Shown one piece after another: positions 56,621 through 64,000 of a stretch of 64,000 nt of DNA. Position numbers and translations under genes: made by a program. A model generated the notes under the pieces. That model was not told where the DNA came from and did no database searches. It saw only the letters and a program-made list of their open reading frames with translations. The first letter of the stretch is position 1. Each line of letters starts with the position of its first letter. This DNA comes from Leptospira harrisiae (GTDB lineage Bacteria; Spirochaetota; Leptospiria; Leptospirales; Leptospiraceae): the NCBI RefSeq assembly GCF_002811945.1, contig NZ_NPDX01000001.1, positions 1,434,501-1,498,500 on the forward strand, in the 5' to 3' direction.

Positions 56621-58216
56621 ATGAAGTATCTTCTGACCCCAGTTTTGGTTTTCCTTTTCCTGACTGTTTTCCTCCCATTGGAAGCGCAGGTTTGGGTTCC
56701 CACAGGAACAGAGTCCAGACGGGCATCCGCCTTACAATTTGATGCAGGTGCTTCTAGTTTCCAAAAGGACTATTACGGTTATTTTTCACCCAATTTCACT
56801 TACAACCATGGAAGTAATTTCGGGTATTCCTTTTCTCTTCCCATCAATGCACTGGCGGTCGACAAAGATCCACTCCAATTGGATAGTAAGGCCGGAAAAA
56901 TCCGAGAGATGGATTACAATAGCAAAAATGATTATTCTAGGGTTCTGAATTATATATCCTACGGAACATACAACCAACAAATCCCAGGGAAGATAACTTA
57001 TTCCGCTTACACAGGTAAGATGGTAGATGGATATATTGGCCATGGAACGATTGTAAATAAATACCAAAGTTCCTCACGGTTTGATTCTTATAACCCAGGT
57101 GTAATGGCAGATTTAAATACTGATTATGTGGGCGTACAGTATTTTGCTAACTCAGTTGTTAATTTTGAAGTGAACGCTGCTCGGGTTTATATCAAACCCC
57201 TTGCCATTGGTAAATCACTTATTTCGCTATTTGATAAATCCTCTGATTTAGTATACCTCATGAACTTACGAGGAAATGTACTCGATGAATCGGGGAGATT
57301 GAGTGTAGAAGAAGAAGCCGGTTCAGAAGAATCCAAGGCCAAAAAAGCAGAAGAGGTTAGAAAAAAGGAAATTCGACCTTATAATAAAGACTCTCGGATG
57401 GAACTTGTTGATAACGATCCATGGTACAACCGTTTGACGATTGGTTATACGAGGGCTTGGGACCGAGCTGCCCCTGTCCAAATGTCTTATAATACCAATG
57501 GATCACCTGTTACAGAAAAGAACTTAGACAATCCAAAAACAACCCAAGTGACTCGTGCTTCAGTGGAAGGAATGGATATTGAATACCGGCTCTTAAATCT
57601 TCCATTTGTAGAATTTACACCTTATTTAGATTTTAATAAAATCAAAGGTCTCGATGGAGCTCAAGGAACACATTATGGAAGTGTTTTTCGTTTAGGTACA
57701 AAAGATCTAAATGTCATTTTAAAACCTGAGTTTCGTCAAATGACGGCAAACTATGCACCAATGTACTTTGATAGTTTTTATGAAGTAGAACGATTTCAAA
57801 AATTTCCTGTTTCTGCACCCCTTCGTCCCAAATACGATTATTTAGATAACCAATCCAATGCCAAAGTTACTGGTTATTATCATACAATTTATATTAATTT
57901 TTATCACCTTGGGTTTGAATTTGCTGTGGAAGATTATGGATTAAAAGGAAACAAACGTGTGTTTGCTGCCGCTTATATCCCACTTGGATCTTCATTTTTA
58001 ATGTCTTTTTATTATACAAAAAAAGGGTATGAGTCACAAGGGAAGGCTTTTGAGTTAGACAATAATACACAAGCTGCCGCTGAAATTTCGAAATCATTTG
58101 GACCGATTGTTTTACGTTTACAAAACTATCGTAAGTACTATTTAGATAGTAGCGAAAAATCTTTTGTTAGCATTGATGAAATTCGATTTTTAGTTTCAGG
58201 CGGAATTAGTTTCTAA
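56621..58216 (+). CDS. Probable outer-membrane beta-barrel protein of unknown function
   Basis: A 531-residue protein from the ATG at 56621, with a signal peptide (YLLTPVLVFLFLTVFLPLEA) cleaved before QVW. The mature part alternates polar and aromatic residues in short strands (FSPNFTYNHGSNFGYSFSLP, YHTIYINFYHLGFEFAVEDYG, FLMSFYYTKKGYESQG) and ends in a strand with a terminal Phe (FLVSGGISF), as in beta-barrel porins or export channels. There is a charged Glu/Lys insertion near 240. No family can be named. Divergent from the met operon; its 3' end overlaps convergent rsmE by 11 bp. Confidence 0.65.
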   Translation: MKYLLTPVLVFLFLTVFLPLEAQVWVPTGTESRRASALQFDAGASSFQKDYYGYFSPNFTYNHGSNFGYSFSLPINALAVDKDPLQLDSKAGKIREMDYNSKNDYSRVLNYISYGTYNQQIPGKITYSAYTGKMVDGYIGHGTIVNKYQSSSRFDSYNPGVMADLNTDYVGVQYFANSVVNFEVNAARVYIKPLAIGKSLISLFDKSSDLVYLMNLRGNVLDESGRLSVEEEAGSEESKAKKAEEVRKKEIRPYNKDSRMELVDNDPWYNRLTIGYTRAWDRAAPVQMSYNTNGSPVTEKNLDNPKTTQVTRASVEGMDIEYRLLNLPFVEFTPYLDFNKIKGLDGAQGTHYGSVFRLGTKDLNVILKPEFRQMTANYAPMYFDSFYEVERFQKFPVSAPLRPKYDYLDNQSNAKVTGYYHTIYINFYHLGFEFAVEDYGLKGNKRVFAAAYIPLGSSFLMSFYYTKKGYESQGKAFELDNNTQAAAEISKSFGPIVLRLQNYRKYYLDSSEKSFVSIDEIRFLVSGGISF

Positions 58217-58928
58217 TCGAAAACAATTGGTGTAATAATGCAGAATATGCGAATTCTGTTCGCAGATTGATTTTCCCAAGACTGAGTAATTTAAATTCAC
58301 ATTCTTTAAAAAACAAGATATCGCCTGGTTTCCAACCGGATTCCGGTCCAAACACAAAAAGTAGGTCATCCCAAGATTTTTGAATCTCAGGCGCATTATT
58401 GGAAAAAAACTCTCCCTCTCGATCCAAAATGAGAACTGTTCCCTTCCAAGATTTTAGAAATGGTTTCCAAGGTTCTGATTGGGATAAATGTAAATTAGGA
58501 AGTTTGTTATTTCCTGTTTGGCTTAATCCTGTTTCTAAATATGAAATTGAATCCTTGGTATAAACTGGAGAGGTCCAATATTCTTTATTTTTTGATTCGG
58601 TTGCATAAAAAAAGACAGATGTTACTCCGTAGGCTCCACTTAAGTGTAAAATTTTTTTTCCAGTCTGAGGTCTTGGCAAAGAAAAGAAAGTCTGGATAGC
58701 AAGTGGTTTTAAAATATCAGGAATCGAATTAGATATTTCTAATCTTGTTTCCGATTCAGAAATGGAAGTAATTTTAAATAAATAATTTCCGGAAAAAGGG
58801 ACTACCACTTGGATTGTTTCATCTTTTTCTTTTTTTAAGATCGATCGTATATGTGTATGTCGTTCACCTGTTAGGTTTACTGAATGGTTATGAATTAGTT
58901 CCTTTTGATATATAAGAATCCAATTCAA
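58206..58928 (-). CDS. rsmE: 16S rRNA (uracil(1498)-N3)-methyltransferase
   Basis: A 240-residue SPOUT-type enzyme that methylates U1498 of 16S rRNA. The C-terminal knot region FVFGPESGWKPGDILFF with LGKINLRTEFAYSALLHQL is the RsmE signature (GPEGG...LG..ILRxETA in the family; note ESG here). The start is a TTG at 58926-58928 with a weak leader. It is immediately downstream of the zinc-ribbon gene and overlaps the convergent outer-membrane-type gene by 11 bp. Confidence 0.88.
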   Translation of the reverse strand: MNWILIYQKELIHNHSVNLTGERHTHIRSILKKEKDETIQVVVPFSGNYLFKITSISESETRLEISNSIPDILKPLAIQTFFSLPRPQTGKKILHLSGAYGVTSVFFYATESKNKEYWTSPVYTKDSISYLETGLSQTGNNKLPNLHLSQSEPWKPFLKSWKGTVLILDREGEFFSNNAPEIQKSWDDLLFVFGPESGWKPGDILFFKECEFKLLSLGKINLRTEFAYSALLHQLFSIRN

Positions 58929-58931
58929 AGT

Positions 58932-59399
58932 TTAAATCTCGTAACTAGGTTTCGTTCCTGGTTGTAAATCTTCTTCTGGTTCTATCTGATTTTGTTCTGG
59001 TTCAGGTTCTATACTCGGATTTTGGAATTGTCCTTCTTTTACTGAATCATGCTCTGGCGTTTCTGGAATGGATGACCACTTCCAAAAATACAAAAGTAGA
59101 ATTGCAAATAATAAGATGGGGATAATATGAAATTCCCTTTTTTTGGGTCCTTGTTTTGATTTTAAGTAATCAATAGGTGCATAAAGCAAATCAAGGATAA
59201 GTTCTTTATAACTTTGAAATGATGGTTTGAATTGAAAAGAGGGGATCTGTTCCGTTGATTCAAAATCATCCGAAGAGTTTAAATCGGGAACAAAAGTAAA
59301 ACGATGAGAACAAACTGGACATTGAACCAAAATGGTTCCCTGTGTGGCAGGGAACCTTAACATCGTGGAACAATTCGGACATTGTTTAACGAGATTCAA
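58932..59399 (-). CDS. Zinc-ribbon protein with one membrane span
   Basis: A 155-residue protein. Residues 7-31 hold two CxxC pairs (CPNC and CPVC) spaced as in MJ0042-type zinc ribbons; a membrane span (FHIIPILLFAILLLYFWKW) is near residue 92, followed by a short acidic/proline tail (EPEPEQNQIEPEED). The start is a TTG at 59397-59399 just inside a TAAGAAC-CTGTT-GTTCTTA hairpin (59401-59419) that overlaps the stop of the upstream gene. Role unknown; a redox or sensing role at the inner membrane is possible. Confidence 0.65.
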   Translation of the reverse strand: MNLVKQCPNCSTMLRFPATQGTILVQCPVCSHRFTFVPDLNSSDDFESTEQIPSFQFKPSFQSYKELILDLLYAPIDYLKSKQGPKKREFHIIPILLFAILLLYFWKWSSIPETPEHDSVKEGQFQNPSIEPEPEQNQIEPEEDLQPGTKPSYEI

Positions 59400-59416
59400 T
59401 TAAGAACCTGTTGTTC

Positions 59417-60262
<846 letters not shown>

Positions 60263-60291
60263 CTAAAAGGTTAATTTGAGGATACCAAGGA

Positions 60292-60306
60292 ACGACCAAT
60301 GGTCGT
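60292..60306. promoter_or_regulatory. Palindromic site upstream of the FcpA-like gene
   Basis: ACGACC-AAT-GGTCGT (60292-60306) is a perfect inverted repeat with 6-bp arms, about 45 nt upstream of the start at 60250 and in the gap to the AAA+ gene. An operator is possible. Confidence 0.4.
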
Positions 60307-60371
60307 AAACAACTATCCTGTAAAAATTATCGGTATTTCACCTAGAAGATTGAAGCCGAAACTCTTACTTT

Positions 60372-61622
60372 TTAGCGTTTCCATCCAAAATCTGAGAAGG
60401 AGTCCAAATAAAATGAAATTTCGGGAGCGGACAAAAAGTCCTCTTTTTCCCAGTTTTGGGTGATCCATCTACGTTCTACATAGTCACAATAATCCTTTAA
60501 ATTCCTTCCGGAAGCACCATCAAGGATCTCTGCCAATTTTTGGCGTTCGTTTGGCTTCAGTTGTTTGGCATAACCTTCCAAAATTTTGCTGCGTTCTTCC
60601 TTGTTCGGTAATGGAAAATAGATCTTTCTGTCAAAACGGGACAAAAGGGCGGAATCCAGATCTGATTTTCTATTGGTCGCACCAATGGTGATGGTTCCGC
60701 TCCGTTCAGCAAACCCGTCCAGTTTTCTTAGGAGCACACTGAGTAGATTCCTTGTAGCTTCAAATAAGCCGTCCTCTCTAGAAGTAGCAAGGGAATCAAT
60801 TTCATCCAAAAAAAGCATACATTTTGGAAAAAGCGCAGCAGCATCAAAAACCATGGCGAGATTCTGGGAAGACTCACCATAGTATTTGCTTAATATGGAT
60901 TCGATAGGTACATAAACCATTGGTACCCCACAAAGATGGGAAACAATTTTTGCCATACTCGTTTTTCCCACTCCTGGTTCTCCTTCAAAAAGGACCGCAC
61001 GAGGGAGATTTGGAGCTGGTTTTTTTCTTGTTAGTTTGGTGATTTCAAAAAATGGCTCTGGTTTCAAAACGGGAAATACCAAACTCTCTAAAATTTGTGC
61101 TTTCACTCCCTCATACCCAAATACCGAATCAAACCCCAACTCATTTCCTTTGGCTTTTTCTAGGTGCGGGTCGTACACTTCAGCGCCGAGTTGGTGGAGG
61201 AGGATTCTTGGATCCCTGGCTTCGGCTCCTTCTGTTTTTAAAAAATGAAAGAGGCTGACGCAGGTTTGGATTTCCTTGGTGGAAAAATCCCCATGTTTGG
61301 AACATTCAACTTTTAAATCTGATTTGAATGAAAATCGAATTCGAAATTTTCCAGAGAGGTTTTTTTGCGGTTCAAATAGATTTTCGTTCAGCGTTTGGAT
61401 GCTGATGTATCCTTCTTCAAAATTATAAATGCGAAAATTTTCGATATAATTTCTCACAATTCCAAAACAGTCCAAGATTCGGTCTTTACTCGCATTTTCT
61501 GTACGAAACCGAAAGATCGTTTCTTCTTTTTCCTGAACAAACTGGTAGTTGGCGTTTTTTAGTTCGGAGGCAAAGAGTTCCTTGGCTTTGAAATAATCCA
61601 GATGGGACGGGGAATTGGACAT
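60372..61622 (-). CDS. AAA+ family ATPase
   Basis: A 416-residue protein started at the ATG at 61622. The N-terminal 175 residues are an unfamiliar alpha/beta domain. The AAA module has Walker A GEPGVGKT, a pore loop KYYGES (aromatic-aromatic-Gly), Walker B CMLFLDEIDSL, a sensor GATNR and Arg fingers in LLSRFDRKIYF, and ends with a helical lid. This looks like the classical AAA clade (FtsH/katanin/spastin-like module) rather than a helicase, but there is no protease or membrane part. Divergent from fliN. Substrate unknown; probably a protein remodelling role. Confidence 0.8.
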   Translation of the reverse strand: MSNSPSHLDYFKAKELFASELKNANYQFVQEKEETIFRFRTENASKDRILDCFGIVRNYIENFRIYNFEEGYISIQTLNENLFEPQKNLSGKFRIRFSFKSDLKVECSKHGDFSTKEIQTCVSLFHFLKTEGAEARDPRILLHQLGAEVYDPHLEKAKGNELGFDSVFGYEGVKAQILESLVFPVLKPEPFFEITKLTRKKPAPNLPRAVLFEGEPGVGKTSMAKIVSHLCGVPMVYVPIESILSKYYGESSQNLAMVFDAAALFPKCMLFLDEIDSLATSREDGLFEATRNLLSVLLRKLDGFAERSGTITIGATNRKSDLDSALLSRFDRKIYFPLPNKEERSKILEGYAKQLKPNERQKLAEILDGASGRNLKDYCDYVERRWITQNWEKEDFLSAPEISFYLDSFSDFGWKR

Positions 61623-61708
61623 AAGGAACAAAATGCGGAACTTTGCCTTTTTTTTCAAGGAAGGATTTTGATTTCCACCGACGAATAGATTGGAGAGGTT
61701 GCAAAGAT

Positions 61709-62227
61709 ATGGGTGAAGGTTCACTATCACAAGAAGACATAGATGCTCTGCTCGGCGGATTTAGTGGAGGAGGAAATGCTCCTGCTGCTGGTGGTTCCGG
61801 AGGGGGAGGTGGTCTTGATGATTTAGATGCCCTGGTCGGTGGCGGCGGGGGAGATGATAATGGACCCTCTTTTGCAGACATTGCCGCAGCACTTGGACCA
61901 AGTGCGACTCCAAGTCCCACAAGGGCCGGTGCTAAGTCCCAATCCAGTGCTGGAAATAATACTGCCAATCTCAATTTACTTTTAGATGTAACCCTCCAAC
62001 TCACGATTGAACTGGGACGAACTACGATGTTCATCAAAGATGTCCTCCAACTCACAGAAGGAACTGTCGTGGAGTTAGATAAAAATATTGGGGAAGAACT
62101 CGATATTTTGGCAAATGGCAAACTTGTTGGCCGAGGAAAACTCATCATTTTGGATGATTACTATGGAGTTCAAATCACTCAAATTGTTGATCCTATGGAA
62201 AGACTTGGTGGCCCAGCATTTTTATAA
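61709..62227 (+). CDS. fliN: Flagellar motor switch protein FliN
   Basis: A 172-residue C-ring protein from the ATG at 61709 (GGAGAGG about 10 nt upstream). The C-terminal 85 residues are the SpoA domain (LLLDVTLQLTIELGRT, VVELDKNIGEELDILANGKLVGRGKLIILDDYYGVQIT), and the N-terminus has an LSQEDIDALLGG motif like the CheY/CheC-binding segment of FliM or FliY. A Gly/Ala/Pro-rich low-complexity linker joins them. It is longer than E. coli FliN (137). Confidence 0.93.
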   Translation: MGEGSLSQEDIDALLGGFSGGGNAPAAGGSGGGGGLDDLDALVGGGGGDDNGPSFADIAAALGPSATPSPTRAGAKSQSSAGNNTANLNLLLDVTLQLTIELGRTTMFIKDVLQLTEGTVVELDKNIGEELDILANGKLVGRGKLIILDDYYGVQITQIVDPMERLGGPAFL

Positions 62228-62259
62228 GTATTAAACCTTTCCAAATGACCTAACCATGT

Positions 62260-62712
62260 ATGAATTTTGAATCACCATATACATTAGAACGGATCATCAA
62301 TCCATCAGATGATTTACAATCCGAACTCTGGAACTTATTGCACGAATTCAGCATTTCCAAGTTAGGTGATTCAAACCTCGAAAAAAAAGAATTTTTTGCC
62401 ATCCTTATAAAGGAAGGAGAGACTTTAGTTGCTGCCTCTCTTTGTTATCTATTTTTTAAAGGACTGAACCTCCAACTTCTATGGGTCGCAGAAGAAAAAA
62501 GGGGAATGGATTTAGGAACGAAATTACTCATTCAAATCGAAGAAGAGGCCAAAACTCTAGGGGCCACTTTGGTATTTGGTTATTCTTTTGGGTTCCAAGC
62601 CCCAAAATTTTACACAAAATTGGGTTACGAAGAAGTGGGAATGATCCCCAATTACCCAGAAGGTCAGAATTGTTATTTCCTTTGTAAAAAATTGAAAACT
62701 GATTCTCCTTGA
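62260..62712 (+). CDS. GNAT-family N-acetyltransferase-like protein
   Basis: A 150-residue protein with the GNAT core: LLWVAEEKRGMDLGTKLLIQIEEEAKTLG (acetyl-CoA binding R-G-x-x-L/G-type loop) and YTKLGYEEVGMIPNYPEGQNCYFLCK (C-terminal strand, typical of small-molecule or protein acetyltransferases). The substrate cannot be told. It begins 33 nt after fliN and may be co-transcribed with it. Confidence 0.82.
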   Translation: MNFESPYTLERIINPSDDLQSELWNLLHEFSISKLGDSNLEKKEFFAILIKEGETLVAASLCYLFFKGLNLQLLWVAEEKRGMDLGTKLLIQIEEEAKTLGATLVFGYSFGFQAPKFYTKLGYEEVGMIPNYPEGQNCYFLCKKLKTDSP

Positions 62713-62764
62713 CAACGATCCTTTCTCTTTCAAACTGTATCCTATGTTAACTCTAGCCATTGTG

Positions 62765-62846
62765 TAGACCGCCAAAACGGTGAACTTGTTTTGGATACCC
62801 CGCCTAAATTCAATTAGGAGGCGGCTATCTTCGCACAGGCGGTCTA
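62765..62846. repeat. Nested hairpin element, copy B of a putative dispersed repeat
   Basis: A perfect 9-bp outer inverted repeat, TAGACCGCC at 62765-62773 and GGCGGTCTA at 62838-62846, encloses a second hairpin (CCGCCTAA 62800-62807 with TTAGGAGGCGG 62814-62824). The inner part resembles the core of the element at 53285-53345 (CCCC[A/G]CC...TTC...TAGG). Confidence 0.6.
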
Positions 62847-62901
62847 TTCCTCTCATCCACTGTTTTGGTTTCCTCTTTTTGTTTTGCCGCAAAAACTGGA
62901 T

Positions 62902-63378
62902 ATGGTACGTGAATCCGATCTATCTAAATTTCAAAAGATCTCTAAGAAGAAACGTTTTGATGATGAAGACGAGGACTTTTCATCGCAAAAACCCAAAACA
63001 AAATCACATCGATTCCGTTCTGATGTAGATGAATTTCGTTGTGTAGAATGCAAAGAAATGGTTTTCCCACCGGGTTTTGGAACCGATCAAAGAAACCATT
63101 GTCCTAATTGTTTAACGAGTTTGCATCTTGACAATTCTCCTGGCGACCGAGCTGCCATTTGTGGAAGTAAGATGGAAGCAATTTCCATTTGGGTCAGAAA
63201 AGGGGAATGGGTGATTTTACATCGCTGCAAAGGTTGTGGGGTCATCCATGCCAATCGCATTGGGCCAGACGATAACGAAGCACTTCTTGTTTCCCTTGCT
63301 GCCCAAGCAATGGCCAAACCAAGTTTTCGATTGTTTAGAGAAAATCCGGTGGAAGACCCACCGGATGACAAATGTTAA
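62902..63378 (+). CDS. RNHCP zinc-ribbon domain protein
   Basis: A 158-residue protein from the ATG at 62902 (a TTG start at 62884 is an alternative). A basic, acidic-rich N-terminal tail is followed by the RNHCP domain: RCVECKEMVFPPGFG, RNHCPNCLTSLHLD, and the second cysteine pair HRCKGCG, so two metal-binding clusters of the CxxC kind are expected. The family is widespread but of unknown function. Confidence 0.8.
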   Translation: MVRESDLSKFQKISKKKRFDDEDEDFSSQKPKTKSHRFRSDVDEFRCVECKEMVFPPGFGTDQRNHCPNCLTSLHLDNSPGDRAAICGSKMEAISIWVRKGEWVILHRCKGCGVIHANRIGPDDNEALLVSLAAQAMAKPSFRLFRENPVEDPPDDKC

Positions 63379-63409
63379 TCTACCTTTTTTGCATTCTAGG
63401 AATGTCCTA

Positions 63410-64000
63410 TTATGCTTTTGGTTTTTTCCCTTCGGTAAGGTTGGCAATGAGATTTGGTAAATTCATCACATCCGCAGGGATGAGGATTTCTGTATTCTCT
63501 TTGGCAACATTTAGAAAGTTGTGGATGAAGGCTTTTGTGATTTGGAGTTTGATCGCAGAAGCTCCTCCTTGGTCGGAGATAGCACCGGCGATGGATTCAA
63601 TTCCTTTGGCCGTAGCGACAGCAAGGGCTTCAATTTCTGTTGCTTTCCCTTCGGCAGAGTTGATCCTTCTTTGTTTTTCCCCTTCGGATTTGTTCACGGC
63701 TTCTTCTTTAAAACCGAGGGAGCGGTTGATTCGTGAATCTCTTTCCCCTTCGGAAAGAAGCACCTGCGAACGTTTGGCGATCTGCGCTTTCTTTTCTTTT
63801 TCCATCGCATCAAGGACTGATTTTGGTGGAACAATATTCAGAATTTCGTAACGATTCACTTTGATCCCCCATGGTTCCGATGCTTGGTCGATGGCAGCAA
63901 CAATGGTCGAGTTGATAAGATCTTTTTCACCAATGGTTTTGTCTAGTTCCATTGTTCCGATGACAGAACGCATCGTAGTTTGTGCGAGTTGGATCGCTGC
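63410..64000 (-). CDS. SPFH/band 7 (stomatin-like, slipin) protein, C-terminal part (cut by window edge)
   Basis: The frame reads through the right edge, so the N-terminal part with the membrane hairpin is missing. The visible part is the end of an SPFH domain (QTTMRSVIGTMELDKTI, NSTIVAAIDQASEPWGIKVNRYEILNI) and the following flotillin-like helix rich in Ala/Glu (EKEKKAQIAKRSQVLLSEGERDSRI, EGKATEIEALAVATAKGIESIAGAI). This is the stomatin/HflK-like group of membrane-microdomain scaffolds, often in an operon with an NfeD gene; that neighbour is outside the window. Confidence 0.9.
   Translation of the reverse strand, partial: AAIQLAQTTMRSVIGTMELDKTIGEKDLINSTIVAAIDQASEPWGIKVNRYEILNIVPPKSVLDAMEKEKKAQIAKRSQVLLSEGERDSRINRSLGFKEEAVNKSEGEKQRRINSAEGKATEIEALAVATAKGIESIAGAISDQGGASAIKLQITKAFIHNFLNVAKENTEILIPADVMNLPNLIANLTEGKKPKA

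Overview
The window reads as a piece of a spirochaete chromosome, most probably Leptospira and by inference one of the free-living (saprophytic) species. The grounds are the low GC content, a FlaB-type periplasmic flagellin, FliG and FliN, a chemotaxis operon in the spirochaete style, spirochaetal lipoproteins, and many SpoIIE/GAF/STAS signalling proteins. No rRNA, prophage, insertion sequence or CRISPR array was seen. Coding density is high; only one gap exceeds 300 bp (52983-53400). The ends of the window cut two genes: a class II aldolase-like gene at the left and an SPFH/stomatin-like gene at the right. Species assignment and all functions come from reading the sequence, without database searches. 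LAYOUT. 1-7.5 kb: an accessory metabolic stretch with two tandem class II aldolase-family genes, divergent from a TetR regulator; a membrane SpoIIE phosphatase with TPR tail; a tiny Lys/Ala histone H1-like protein; and an FMO monooxygenase plus short-chain dehydrogenase operon, divergent from its own TetR regulator across two matched operator-like repeats. 7.5-17 kb: pgsA, tRNA-Asp, fliG, a small conserved-looking protein behind a palindrome-rich leader, the pyruvate dehydrogenase operon pdhA-pdhB-pdhC (E1 alpha, E1 beta, E2), a degenerate HD-GYP-like protein, a small lipoprotein, fbp and a degenerate GGDEF-like protein. 17-21.4 kb: the macromolecular-synthesis cluster rpsU-yqeY-dnaG-rpoD. 21.4-31 kb: a lipoprotein, glpD, tyrS, a polysaccharide-deacetylase-like membrane protein with a changed active-site motif, an RND exporter and def, and tRNA-Ala. 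31-38.8 kb: a coiled-coil protein, a GAF-SpoIIE-HATPase fusion overlapped by a STAS gene (a self-contained partner-switch module), then a two-subunit biotin-dependent acyl-CoA carboxylase. 38.8-50.5 kb: one tightly packed minus-strand operon, ispH - histidine kinase - REC/ATPase hybrid - cheY - STAS - cheA - mcp - cheW - cheD - cheB. It has neighbouring ends overlapping or within about 50 bp, has no cheR, and is headed by an isoprenoid gene. 50.7-64 kb: flaB, ilvA, the methionine operon metY-metX-metW, an outer-membrane-type protein, rsmE, a zinc-ribbon membrane protein, a secreted protein that may belong to the flagellar-sheath FcpA/FcpB group, an AAA+ ATPase divergent from fliN, an acetyltransferase, an RNHCP zinc-ribbon protein and the SPFH gene. 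HOW THE PARTS FIT. The strongest theme is motility and signalling: FliG and FliN belong to the flagellar switch, FlaB is the filament, and the che operon supplies receptor, kinase, CheY, CheB and CheD, with extra kinase, STAS and SpoIIE components that point to partner-switching control beside chemotaxis. The most unusual non-coding signals are two structured GC-rich intergenic elements that look like copies of one family (53285-53345 and 62765-62846), a shared upstream motif of about 21 nt before rpsU and before a small gene at 9591, and several perfect operator-like palindromes.
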